Below, piece after piece: positions 1 to 8,143 of a stretch of 64,000 nt of DNA (position 1 is its first letter; each line of letters opens with the position of its first letter). The translations under genes and the position numbers were made by a program. Under the pieces are notes generated by a model. The model was given only the letters and a program-made list of their open reading frames with translations. It did not search any database and was not told where the DNA came from. Source of the DNA: Porphyromonas sp. COT-290 OH3588 (GTDB lineage Bacteria > Bacteroidota > Bacteroidia > Bacteroidales > Porphyromonadaceae); the NCBI RefSeq assembly GCF_000769075.1, contig NZ_JRFC01000033.1:40506-104505 (forward strand), in the 5' to 3' direction.

Positions 1-703
1 TGCGGATACCTGCGGTATCGACGAGGTAGAAGTTCATGCCGAACTTGTCGTAGTGCGTATAGATCGAGTCACGTGTCGTGCCAGCTCGGTCGGTAACGAT
101 GTTGCGTTCCTCTCCGATAAAGGCGTTCACGAGCGAGCTTTTGCCTGCATTGGGTCTGCCGACGATGGCAATACGTGGGCAATCGAACTCTTCTTCTGCC
201 TCTGTATCCTCGGGCAGTGCCTTGACGATCTCGTCGAGCAGGTCGCCCGTGCCACTACCGTTGATGGCAGAGATGCAAATTGGGTCGCCTAGACCGAAGC
301 TATAGAACTCGGCTGCAGCGTAGTGTTGGTCGAAGTTGTCGGCCTTATTCGCTACAAGCAGCACTGGCTTCTTGGTGCGGCGGAGTTTAGAGGCGACCTC
401 ATCGTCGAGGTCAGTCGTGCCATTCTCCACGTCCACGACGAAGAGAATCACGTCTGCCTCCTGCATGGCTACCTCCACTTGCTTATTGATTTCCTCCTCG
501 AAGACGTCCTCACTACCAACGACCCAGCCGCCAGTATCGACGATAGAGAACTCCTTGTCGAGCCACAGTACACGACCATACTGCCGATCTCTTGTCGTGC
601 CAGCCTCCTCGTTTACGATGGCTTGGCGGGACTGCGTTAGACGATTGAAAAGGGTAGACTTGCCCACGTTGGGGCGTCCGACTATTGCGACTAAATTACT
701 CAT
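1..703 (-). CDS. der: Ribosome-biogenesis GTPase Der (EngA), N-terminal 234 codons, cut by window edge
   Basis: Der is a tandem-G-domain GTPase that helps mature the 50S subunit. Read from the ATG at the right end, the protein opens [19 protein letters not shown], the first P-loop. The G3 motif DTGG and the G4-like NKAD follow. A second P-loop, GRPNAGKSS, appears near residue 185, then DTAG near residue 230. Two successive P-loops are diagnostic of Der and separate it from the single-domain Era next door. The C-terminal half of G-domain 2 and the KH-like domain lie outside the window. The gene follows era on the same strand with 35 bp between them, so the two are probably co-transcribed. Confidence 0.96.
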   Translation of the reverse strand, partial: MSNLVAIVGRPNVGKSTLFNRLTQSRQAIVNEEAGTTRDRQYGRVLWLDKEFSIVDTGGWVVGSEDVFEEEINKQVEVAMQEADVILFVVDVENGTTDLDDEVASKLRRTKKPVLLVANKADNFDQHYAAAEFYSFGLGDPICISAINGSGTGDLLDEIVKALPEDTEAEEEFDCPRIAIVGRPNAGKSSLVNAFIGEERNIVTDRAGTTRDSIYTHYDKFGMNFYLVDTAGIR

Positions 704-738
704 ATTCGTTGCTTATAAAAATGTTATATCCTCTCGGA

Positions 739-1638
739 CTAATCTAGTTGATAACCATAGCGGCGCAGTAGATTATCTCGGTTGCGCCAGTCTTTCTCGA
801 CCTTGACGAAGATCTCGAGGAAGACTTTTTTGTTGAAGAACCGCTCCATATCCTTACGTGCCATCGTGCCGACTCGCTTGAGTGCTATGCCCTTGGGGCC
901 GATAATGATGCCCTTCTGGCTTTCTCTCTCGGTGATGATGAGGCACTGGATATGTATCCGCTCGGCTTCTTCTTTGAATTGCTCTACGACGACCTCCACG
1001 GCGTACGGGATCTCCTTCTGATAGTACAGCAGGATCTTCTCCCGGATCATTTCCGTGACGAAGAAGCGTGCGGGGCGGTCGGTGAGAGCATCTTTGTCGA
1101 AGTAAGGAGGCGAGAGAGGGATTAGGCTCTCAATGCGCTTGCGCAGAGGCTCTACATTGAAGCGGTTGAGCGCCGATATAGGCACAATCTCTGCCTGTGG
1201 CAGACGCTCGTGCCAGATCTCTACGAGCTTCTCTAGCTCTGTCTGATTGCTCAAATCGAGTTTGTTAATCACCACGATAAGCGGACAGCTCACGCTGCGT
1301 ACTCGGGCGAGGAACTCCTCGTTCTTCTCTGCCGACTCTACCGTGTCGGTCACATAGAGAAGTACATCTGCATCGCCAAGGGCAGACTCGCTAAACTCAA
1401 GCATACTCTGCTGTAGCTTGTAGTTGGGCCTTAGGACACCCGGTGTGTCGCTATAGACGATCTGCATCTCGGGCGTATTGACGATGCCCAAAATGCGGTG
1501 GCGTGTAGTCTGAGCCTTGCTGGTGATGATGGACACGCGCTCGCCTACGAGTAGGTTCATCAGTGTCGATTTGCCAACATTGGGGTTGCCTACTATATTG
1601 ACGAAGCCCGAGCGGTGCGTGGCTGCTATTTCTGTCAT
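739..1638 (-). CDS. era: GTPase Era
   Basis: Era is an essential GTPase that binds the 3' end of 16S rRNA during 30S maturation. The 299-residue length is normal for the family. The G domain fills roughly residues 1-175: P-loop GNPNVGKST near residue 17, switch/G2 TTRH, G3 DTPG near 64 and G4 NKLD near 125. A C-terminal KH domain carries the GPKG signature near residue 247 (IIIGPKGIALKR). An ATG opens the frame directly ahead of the P-loop. It lies upstream of der in the same leftward unit, a GTPase pair often found together in Bacteroidota. A -7 box lies about 75 bp upstream of its start. Confidence 0.97.
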   Translation of the reverse strand: MTEIAATHRSGFVNIVGNPNVGKSTLMNLLVGERVSIITSKAQTTRHRILGIVNTPEMQIVYSDTPGVLRPNYKLQQSMLEFSESALGDADVLLYVTDTVESAEKNEEFLARVRSVSCPLIVVINKLDLSNQTELEKLVEIWHERLPQAEIVPISALNRFNVEPLRKRIESLIPLSPPYFDKDALTDRPARFFVTEMIREKILLYYQKEIPYAVEVVVEQFKEEAERIHIQCLIITERESQKGIIIGPKGIALKRVGTMARKDMERFFNKKVFLEIFVKVEKDWRNRDNLLRRYGYQLD

Positions 1639-1713
1639 AAAAACTAATTGCGGTGAAGTACGAGCCCCCGAGCTATCAACTCGGATAGCACTCGTAGAGA
1701 TACATTTCTGCTA

Positions 1714-1721
1714 CAAAGATA
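1714..1721 (-). promoter_or_regulatory. Candidate -7 box upstream of era-der
   Basis: On the minus strand the 8-mer reads TATCTTTG, matching the Bacteroidota primary sigma-factor -7 consensus TAnnTTTG. No TTTG -33 element is seen at 19-21 bp, so the call rests on the -7 match and the position about 75 bp ahead of era. Confidence 0.4.
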
Positions 1722-1787
1722 CGCAAATCCAGTAGCATTGCCCCTCGGGCCGTATAGCACACAGTGGGCCCCCTCCACAAGAGAAGT

Positions 1788-2921
1788 CTACTGAGAGAGG
1801 AGGCTTAGGGAATGGCTAGAGGATAGATCGGGGGCGAATACCGAGAATGCCGCTTGGTAGCCCTCGGCCAAGCGGCCGAGCTTGTCCTGCATACCGATGG
1901 CTCGTGCTACACGTCTAGTCCCCATATCAACAGCTTCGGCAAATGTTACGCCTAGGTAGCTCATTGCATTGTTCACAGCCTCGGGCATAGAGATAGCCGA
2001 GCCTGCTAGGTTGCCGTTGGGATTGACGTAATAGCCCTCGGGCGTGAGCATCGCATGTAGCCCTTCCCAAGCCATTTCTTTCATTCGTCTACCCAGCACA
2101 GCGGCATCGGTGAGCAAGATGAACTGCTCGCCCTTGAGCTTGTAAGCCAAACGAGCTGCAGCAGGGTGACAATGTCTGCCGTCTAGAATGACGGGTGTGT
2201 AGACCTCTGGGTGCTCGAGCGAAGCGCCCACTAGACCGGGCGAACGGTGCGTGAAGGCCGACATAGCATTGTAGAGATGCGTGACGATATGCACGCCTCT
2301 ATCAAATAGAGCCATGGCCTCCTCGTAGGTCGCCTCCGAGTGCCCAAGGGAGATTTGTATGCCAGATTCTAGGATTAGGTCGATAGCCTCGGGCGACCAC
2401 ATCTCGGGGGCGAGCGTAATCATGCGGATAACGCCACGCCCATACTCGATTAGCTCCCTTAGCGTATCTAGTGTGGGAGAGCAGATGACTTGTGCATTGT
2501 GGGCTCCCTTACGAATTGGATTGAGGAAAGGCCCCTCTAGATGCATACCCAATATATGAGGGTTGGTCTGCATTGCTGCTCGTACAGCATCGATCGCTGT
2601 GAAGATTGTCTGCACGGGTGAGGAGATCAGCGTGATGTAGAAGTAAGGCGTTGCGTGCTCTAGACAGGCCTCTGTAACCTCGGCTATTGTCTCGGCATCG
2701 GGAGTGAGAGAGAAGTATCTGGTGTAGCCACCGTTGATCTGTATGTCGATGAGTCCCGGTATGAGGATATGCCCCTCTAGGTCTATCACTTGTTCGTACT
2801 CGGCGGTCTTGTCGGCTCCTACCGAGCAGATGTGTCCATTGGCGACGACTAGACTGCTAGCAGAGAGCTCCTGCCCATCGCTGATGAGCCGAGCATTCTT
2901 GATGAGTATGCGATTGGCCAC
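1788..2921 (-). CDS. nagA: N-acetylglucosamine-6-phosphate deacetylase
   Basis: NagA removes the acetyl group from GlcNAc-6-P, feeding amino-sugar salvage and peptidoglycan recycling. At 377 residues the length fits. Family landmarks, in order: PGLIDIQING (the family's usual variant of the amidohydrolase HxH strand), the metal-ligand segment HLEGPFLNP, LGHSEATYEEA, THLYNAMSAF and the catalytic-Asp segment LTDAAVLG. The first codon is GTG; no in-frame ATG precedes it before the upstream gene ends, and MANRILIKNARLIS reads as a proper N-terminus. It starts 14 bp after the stop of the thioredoxin-like lipoprotein gene, so they are probably co-transcribed. The very C-terminus is short and poorly conserved. 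Confidence 0.92.
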   Translation of the reverse strand: MANRILIKNARLISDGQELSASSLVVANGHICSVGADKTAEYEQVIDLEGHILIPGLIDIQINGGYTRYFSLTPDAETIAEVTEACLEHATPYFYITLISSPVQTIFTAIDAVRAAMQTNPHILGMHLEGPFLNPIRKGAHNAQVICSPTLDTLRELIEYGRGVIRMITLAPEMWSPEAIDLILESGIQISLGHSEATYEEAMALFDRGVHIVTHLYNAMSAFTHRSPGLVGASLEHPEVYTPVILDGRHCHPAAARLAYKLKGEQFILLTDAAVLGRRMKEMAWEGLHAMLTPEGYYVNPNGNLAGSAISMPEAVNNAMSYLGVTFAEAVDMGTRRVARAIGMQDKLGRLAEGYQAAFSVFAPDLSSSHSLSLLSQ

Positions 2922-2935
2922 TATGTCTTAAGTTT

Positions 2936-3910
2936 TTAGTTCGGGTAATCTAGTAAATACTGTATGATGCGCTCCCTTGTTGCATCTTTGAGTAGAACCT
3001 TGCCGCCACGCTCGAGTAAATAAATCGTCGGGCTAGCTTTGATGTCGTATAGCTGGGCAGACATTATCTTGTCCTCGGCATCGTAGCCCGCTTCGTAGTG
3101 GCTAGGTAGGCTGGAGGCTGCTTGCATAAAAAGCTCCTCGGAGCTCTGTAGATAGATGACCAGTACGCCCAAGCGACCTGCCCCGATGCTCTCGGCGATG
3201 ATAGGTGCCTGCTCTAGCTGCTCTAGCCAGTGGCTACACGTTGGGCAGTCGGGTGTGGCGAAAACGAGGAGCGTCCGAGCTGCTTTTTGATGCTTGAGGT
3301 GCCGCTGCGTCCCCTCTGTGGTCGTATAGATGAAGTCTGAGGCCTGAGAGCCGACACTATTCTTGTCAAGGAGCTCCAGAATAAGCCTAGCCTGCTCCTG
3401 ATACGCCGCTGCTACCTTGGGCGATCGAATAGCCCATTTGAGTATCGTGCGGTAGTGTGCCTCCGACATAATCGGGGAGGCTGCCTCGTAGAGTAGGGTG
3501 CGGTACATCGAGAGGACAAAGAGGAGCATGCCGCCCTCACTCTTCTCGAGAGGGCGAAGTAGAGCGCCCTCAACTTCATCGGCGGAGAAGCTCGTGAGCA
3601 AACCGCAGTAGTCGGCGAAGGCAAACTCCATAGCCGGGTGCCGTATGAGGGTCGTATCGGCGAAGTCCATCTTGTCCCAAAAGTGGTCGAGCATATACCG
3701 AGCTTTTTGCTCTGGCCTCTGTAAGTGGAGCGGCGGCGTGGGGCGCTCTAGAGGCTCTGGTTCCTCGGGGTGACGCACGAGGGGAGCGAGCGTGTCGGTC
3801 GTGGAGGCTGTGCTCTGCTCCGCCGAGCGAGTGGCGCAGGATAGGTAAGCCAGCGCCACCAATATGGCGTAGAGGTAGGCTAGGGGAGATCTAATCATCT
3901 TGGTGGGCAT
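2936..3910 (-). CDS. Thioredoxin-like (DUF5106-type) lipoprotein
   Basis: This is probably an envelope thiol-disulfide protein. The N-terminus has a hydrophobic stretch (LYAILVALAYLSC) ending in a Cys that can serve as a Bacteroidota lipobox, so it should be a lipoprotein. Residues from about 210 on form a thioredoxin fold: VFATPDCPTCSHW supplies a CxxC (CPTC), and ASPTIYLLERGGKVLLKDA gives the cis-Pro strand. The first two-thirds are a helical domain seen ahead of thioredoxin domains in Bacteroidales (DUF5106, recalled from the family, not searched). A TTG lies one codon upstream, but the ATG is preferred. Its redox partner is unknown. It precedes nagA by 14 bp. Confidence 0.75.
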   Translation of the reverse strand: MPTKMIRSPLAYLYAILVALAYLSCATRSAEQSTASTTDTLAPLVRHPEEPEPLERPTPPLHLQRPEQKARYMLDHFWDKMDFADTTLIRHPAMEFAFADYCGLLTSFSADEVEGALLRPLEKSEGGMLLFVLSMYRTLLYEAASPIMSEAHYRTILKWAIRSPKVAAAYQEQARLILELLDKNSVGSQASDFIYTTTEGTQRHLKHQKAARTLLVFATPDCPTCSHWLEQLEQAPIIAESIGAGRLGVLVIYLQSSEELFMQAASSLPSHYEAGYDAEDKIMSAQLYDIKASPTIYLLERGGKVLLKDATRERIIQYLLDYPN

Positions 3911-3920
3911 CAATAAAGCA

Positions 3921-3957
3921 AGAGGGTGTGTCGAAGTTGTCTATCGGCACACCCTCT
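3921..3957 (-). terminator. Hairpin between ompA-like gene and thioredoxin-like gene
   Basis: A perfect 10-bp stem (AGAGGGTGTG with CACACCCTCT) encloses 17 nt, followed on the minus strand by a short T-rich run. It probably ends the OmpA-lipoprotein transcript. It is also close enough to the next start to act in its leader. Confidence 0.5.
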
Positions 3958-4016
3958 TAATTGTATCGTTGGGTACGACTGGAGCTATCCGGCCGTACAG
4001 CTGGGCAGGACGAATG

Positions 4017-4688
4017 CTACTTGAGCGTGCCGTTCTGTGCAGCCTCGATCATCTCTTGGCTAGGTAGGATATACACCTCTACACGGCGGTTCTCCTTACG
4101 TCCCTCGGCAGTGCTGTTGTCTGCGATAGGATCGTGGCTACCCTTGCCTACGAAGCTCATACGCTTGGCATCTACCCCCTGACCTACTAGGTAGTTGTAC
4201 ACGCTCTTAGCACGATTGACCGATAGTGGGTCGTTGATGCGGTCGCTACCAGTATTGTCGGTGTGGCCGATGATCTGGATATTGGTCAAGCCATTAGCCT
4301 TGGCGTTCTCTGCAAAGGCCTTGAGTGATGTGATAGACTTCTGAGATAGATTGGCAGAGCTGCTGGCGAATAGGATACCGCTATCGAAAGTAACTCGGAT
4401 AGCCTGACCGTCATTGACACTCTCGATCTTGGCTCCCTCTACGGCCTTCTCTAGTTCTTTCTTCTGCTGATCCATCTTGTTGCCAATGAGGGCACCTGCT
4501 GCACCACCCACTACTGCACCGATAGCAGCGCCTAGACCCGTATTGCCAGCTACGTTACCGATACCAGCACCTAGGGCAGCACCAGCGGCTGTGCCGATAC
4601 CACCACCCTTGATGGCGTTGCTCAGTCCGCAGGATGTGAATAGGAAAGACCCTGATAGCAGAGCCACTGCGATTGTTTTTTTAGTCAT
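4017..4688 (-). CDS. OmpA-family lipoprotein with glycine-zipper region
   Basis: This is a predicted outer-membrane-linked, peptidoglycan-binding lipoprotein of 223 residues. The signal MTKKTIAVALLSGSFLFTSC ends in a lipobox Cys. Residues about 27-75 are Gly/Ala-rich with repeating GxxxG spacing (GTAAGAALGAGIGNVAG), a glycine zipper. From about residue 105 an OmpA_C domain follows, with the peptidoglycan-binding signatures GHTDNTGSD and LSVNRAKSVYNYL and the closing ENRRVEVYI. The YiaD type has the same architecture. It begins 44 bp after the dihydroorotate-dehydrogenase-like gene, so the two may share a promoter. Confidence 0.9.
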   Translation of the reverse strand: MTKKTIAVALLSGSFLFTSCGLSNAIKGGGIGTAAGAALGAGIGNVAGNTGLGAAIGAVVGGAAGALIGNKMDQQKKELEKAVEGAKIESVNDGQAIRVTFDSGILFASSSANLSQKSITSLKAFAENAKANGLTNIQIIGHTDNTGSDRINDPLSVNRAKSVYNYLVGQGVDAKRMSFVGKGSHDPIADNSTAEGRKENRRVEVYILPSQEMIEAAQNGTLK

Positions 4689-4732
4689 CTTCTTTCTTCT
4701 TATTAAGTTGAGTTTATATGTTATCTTATCGT

Positions 4733-5716
4733 CTATGAGTCGCCTCGTCCGCCGAAGTACTTCATAAACTGGATACGCTCAAAGACATTAACATCTTCGG
4801 GGGTCGAACCGTTTAGTCTAGCCCTAAATTCGTCTACACTTCTATAGCCACGCTTGTCCATCCACATACCTAGAGCGACGAGGGCGTTGGAGATAGCCGA
4901 TGGCCCCTCTTTGTAGAGGGCGGTACACATTTGTACTGAGCTAGCCCCAGCCAGCAGACTTTTGGTGACCTCCTGCCATGTGTATATCCCAGTGGATGAG
5001 CTGATCTCCACTTGTGGGACGAGCGAGCTCACTAGAGCCGTGAAGCGTAGAGTGTCGGTGAAGTCGCCTACATGGGTAAAGACGTCGCCACTACGGAGCT
5101 CCTCGGTGTTGAGGTCTATGTCGGACTGATAGCTGCGGTTGAATAGCGTTACGGCATTGGCTCCCGAGGCACGCAACTTGTCCACTAGTGCTGGTAGGGC
5201 TGTGTGGTAGCGAGATAGCTTAACGATGATCGGGATCCTCAGCTTGGAGCGTAGACTCTTGACGATGTCGCAGTAGTTCTGCTCCGAGGCTAGAGGGTCG
5301 AAGTATAGGTCTGTTTCTAGACGCATGATGTTTACCTCGAGAGCATCTGCTCCAGCCTCTTGAATACGTGTGGCGAAGTCTACCCAGCTATCGGCTCTAA
5401 GGCAGTTGATGCTGGCTATGACGGGGATATTGAGTTCACGTTTGTAGTGGCTAATCTGCTCTAGGTATCGACCTACCTCCTCGGCGCGCACATAGTGAGC
5501 GATGTATTCGGAGGCTTCGGTGTAGTCATTGTGCTGCTCCATTGATTGGGCTTCGGCCTCGATCTGCTCCTCGAATAGAGATTTAAGAATCACAGCGCCA
5601 GCACCTGCGTTGGCGAATGCTTTCACTTTGTCGAGGTTGCGAGTCAGCCCCGAGCTCCCAATGATGATAGGGCTCTGTAGATGTAGCCCTACAAATGATG
5701 TACTGATGTCTGCCAT
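4733..5716 (-). CDS. Dihydroorotate dehydrogenase-like flavoprotein
   Basis: This TIM-barrel oxidoreductase of the PyrD superfamily is annotated in Bacteroidota as dihydroorotate dehydrogenase-like. The start MADISTSFVGLHLQSPIIIGSSGL matches the family's opening strand, where the product lies over FMN. Other matching segments are VIASINCLR, PIIVKLSRYHT and the C-terminal FMN-phosphate region SSSTGIYTWQEV...LLAGASSVQMCTALYKEG. At 327 residues it is about the length of class 1 enzymes. The catalytic base is not obvious from sequence alone, and no other pyrimidine genes are adjacent, so the substrate is uncertain; a dihydropyrimidine or other enone is possible. A TAACTTTG box lies about 110 bp upstream. 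Confidence 0.8.
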   Translation of the reverse strand: MADISTSFVGLHLQSPIIIGSSGLTRNLDKVKAFANAGAGAVILKSLFEEQIEAEAQSMEQHNDYTEASEYIAHYVRAEEVGRYLEQISHYKRELNIPVIASINCLRADSWVDFATRIQEAGADALEVNIMRLETDLYFDPLASEQNYCDIVKSLRSKLRIPIIVKLSRYHTALPALVDKLRASGANAVTLFNRSYQSDIDLNTEELRSGDVFTHVGDFTDTLRFTALVSSLVPQVEISSSTGIYTWQEVTKSLLAGASSVQMCTALYKEGPSAISNALVALGMWMDKRGYRSVDEFRARLNGSTPEDVNVFERIQFMKYFGGRGDS

Positions 5717-5824
5717 GACAGTGTATATATGTTATTAAGTTTCTGGTTCGATGCGTTCGTATGCCTCAAGGGCTATACGCTCGCCTACGAGGCCATAACT
5801 TGCTTACTTGTCGGTTTATCGGAA

Positions 5825-5832
5825 CAAAGTTA
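5825..5832 (-). promoter_or_regulatory. Candidate -7 box for the dihydroorotate-dehydrogenase-like gene
   Basis: The minus strand reads TAACTTTG, a full match to TAnnTTTG, leaving a leader of about 105 nt. No -33 TTTG is visible at the expected spacing. Confidence 0.4.
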
Positions 5833-6140
5833 GTATTAAAATTTGTATATCCATGGCTTTTTTATTAGGAGTTACACGGGGGAGCTCTCTTTTGGTAGCG
5901 AAGGCTACAGTGCCTCGTTGGGTGGTAGATTCTATCTCTCCGTATGAGGCTCGTAGCACCTTGTTCTAGATGGGGGAGCCTCTCGTTGTATTTGTGTGTT
6001 GTCTGTGCTCTCAACCATAGCGCTATGTGGGCAGGCGATACCTCTTCTGTCATAGCTTGCCTATCATCTTCTCATCTTTTTCGTTATTTCTATTGGGGTA
6101 GCGCTGTATGTAGCTCCTCATCGGTCCAAGGCTGTGAGCG

Positions 6141-6564
6141 TTCATTCTTCTACTTTTTAGTTAAAGAGTGTTAAGGTGTTGCTGAGGAATTTGGGCTAAT
6201 GAGTGGGTATTTCCTAAAGGTTGTTGCGTCGAGCTTAGAGGATTGATGGGAAAACTTGTTGGGATTGGTGGGCTAATCCTCTCAGATGTGTCCACCAATC
6301 TTGCGAGGTTGATGGGAAGAAAACCTCAAAAATGCTTCGTTTTCGGAGAATCTTTGCCGATTTACTGATGTATATATTTTGAAATCAGTATTTTCTGTTT
6401 GGGGCGTTTTAGGCGATTGTTTTTATTCGGCTAGGGGTAAGTACCCAAACGAGGGCAAACCTTATCTAGAGCCTTCTAGGGGGCAAATACGCCGTCCTCC
6501 CTTCTCTCGTTCCAAGGCCTGCAAATCATTTGATCGGTATACATAAACGTTAATGAATGTATAA
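6141..6564 (-). repeat. 424-bp dispersed intergenic repeat, copy 1 (inverted)
   Basis: This copy fills most of the gene-free stretch between about 5.8 and 6.8 kb and is in the opposite orientation to the other four. Read on the minus strand it opens TTATACATTCATTAACG and then contains TATTTGCCCCCTAGAAGGC, CGTTTGGGTACTTACCCCTAG and CGCCTAAAACG. The block TTCTTCCCATCAACCTCGC follows, and the end is CCTTAACACTCTTTAACT followed by AAAAAGTAGA. Block order and spacing match copy 3, and the two copies have the same length. No convincing ORF lies inside. Confidence 0.85.
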
Positions 6565-6810
6565 CTCTAGGAGTGTCGCCCCGTCCCGTGTTGGTATGCC
6601 TATTGTCTAGATGCCGTGTAGCGCATAATTGCCTCTAGAGTAGGCTCTATATCTAGTGATGTGAGGGGTGTTTTTGGGAAATATGTTACTCGGCTACTCT
6701 GCTCGGGTGTATACAGAGCATTGGCCGATCGGGCTTTCGGTTTTTTTGTCTTAAATTCGTGTGCCTCGTTCTGTGCAGGTAGAGGCCAATTAAGTGATTT
6801 AGATTGTAAG

Positions 6811-8019
6811 ATGGGTTTGACAAGTTTTTTTGCACTGCGCTATCTCTTTAGCCCCTCTCGTATGGGGGCGGTCAATTGGGTTTCGGGGATCTCTGCCGTA
6901 GCCATTGCGGTAGTGTCTATGGCTCTCGTTGTAGCACTCTCCGTATATAATGGTTATGTCAAGCTCATACTCCAAACCACTGGGGCTGCTGCCCCCGAGT
7001 TGCTCATCACACCACAGCAAGGCGCTACTCTCGATATGCGAGAGCCAACCCTCCTCACGGCTCTAGAGAGTGACCTAGTGGCTAGCTATAGCCCTATGTT
7101 GCGGGCAAAAGGCGTTATACGACACTTAGCTACGGAGCAAATGGTCGATGTGGTAGGGGTAGCTCCAGAGTACTGGCAGGTAGTTGGTGGGGATAGCCTG
7201 CTACTCGAGGGGCGACTTCCCAAGCAAGGCTCCTCAACCCCCGAAATACTTGTAGGTATGGCCTTAGCCTCCGAGGGGATTAGCCCTATGGCTCAGCAGG
7301 ACGCTCGGCTCTACTTTCCCCGTAGGCAGGGGCTCATCAATCCGCTTGCTCCCGGCACAGCCTTCCGCTCGACAGAGCTCGTGGTCACGGGTATTATGCG
7401 CCCTGTGGACGAAGAGTTCGATCGTCAGGGCTACGTCGATATCTCGGTCATGCACGACCTGCTGGCCTATCAGGAGCACATAGCTACGGCTGTGGCGCTT
7501 CGGCTGGCTCGTGGCGTCCCACCAACCGAGGGGAAGCAGCGCCTAGCGGAACGTCTAGTAGGTAAGTACCATTTGCTTGATAGGGCTGAGCAGCACCCTG
7601 AGCTTACTTTTCTGATTCGTATGGAGAAGCTGATGGTTTTTTTGATCATGACGTTCATTCTTCTTTTGGCGGCCTTTAACTTAGCTAGTGGTTTGGCGAT
7701 GCTTATCCTAGAGAAGCGTGCCGATCTACAGACGCTGCGTGCTCTCGGTATGACGTCCCGTATGGAGGGGCGTATTTTTGCGCTCGCTGGCGTCCTGATT
7801 TCGCTGCTTGGATCGTTTGTGGGTGTCACACTTGGGCTAATCTTGAGCTGGCTACAGGAGCGATTTGAGCTCATCGAGGCAGGGCAGGGTTTACTTACGA
7901 TGCCATTCCCTATCGACATTCAGGCTTCCGATATTTTACTTATCCTCTTGTGTACTACGCTTATCTCTTGTGTTATATCTATGGTGCCTAGTTTCTTCTT
8001 TAAGAAAAAGCGTTCTTGA
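6811..8019 (+). CDS. FtsX/LolC-type ABC transporter permease
   Basis: A membrane subunit of the lipoprotein-releasing/MacB permease superfamily, about 402 residues. A first TM segment lies near residues 25-48 (SGISAVAIAVVSMALVVALS). A long periplasmic domain follows, with three TM segments in the last 130 residues (VFLIMTFILLLAAFNLASGL, GVLISLLGSFVGVTLGLIL, ILLILLCTTLISCVISMV). The conserved cytoplasmic loop EKRADLQTLRALGMT is typical of LolC/LolE. The same frame is open back to a GTG at 6661, but that extension is not conserved-looking and includes repeat-proximal sequence; the ATG opening MGLTSFFALRYLFSPS fits the family. No ATPase gene is adjacent, so its LolD-type partner must be encoded elsewhere. 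Confidence 0.88.
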   Translation: MGLTSFFALRYLFSPSRMGAVNWVSGISAVAIAVVSMALVVALSVYNGYVKLILQTTGAAAPELLITPQQGATLDMREPTLLTALESDLVASYSPMLRAKGVIRHLATEQMVDVVGVAPEYWQVVGGDSLLLEGRLPKQGSSTPEILVGMALASEGISPMAQQDARLYFPRRQGLINPLAPGTAFRSTELVVTGIMRPVDEEFDRQGYVDISVMHDLLAYQEHIATAVALRLARGVPPTEGKQRLAERLVGKYHLLDRAEQHPELTFLIRMEKLMVFLIMTFILLLAAFNLASGLAMLILEKRADLQTLRALGMTSRMEGRIFALAGVLISLLGSFVGVTLGLILSWLQERFELIEAGQGLLTMPFPIDIQASDILLILLCTTLISCVISMVPSFFFKKKRS

Positions 8020-8076
8020 TATCCTAGAGGCTTAAAAAATTTCTCTGTTTTAGACTTATATATAGAAATAACTATC

Positions 8077-8084
8077 TATATTTG
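8077..8084 (+). promoter_or_regulatory. Candidate -7 box for glutamate dehydrogenase
   Basis: TATATTTG matches TAnnTTTG and lies about 60 bp before the start codon. No -33 TTTG is found at proper spacing. Confidence 0.4.
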
Positions 8085-8143
8085 CCTCAGAAACATTCAA
8101 GCAAATTCACGGATTAGATCACATTAAGACTATCAGTGTTTCT

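Noticed and set aside
53..806. Several plus-strand open frames over the start of the window
   Set aside because: They are antisense to der and era, whose P-loops and other G motifs are clear on the minus strand.
5865..6174. Short open frames on both strands in the 5.7-6.8 kb gap
   Set aside because: They overlap the inverted repeat copy, have no family motifs and no matching counterparts in the other repeat copies.
6661..6810. GTG-initiated N-terminal extension of the FtsX/LolC permease
   Set aside because: The added 50 residues show no family resemblance, while the ATG at 6811 gives the expected short N-terminus before the first TM helix.
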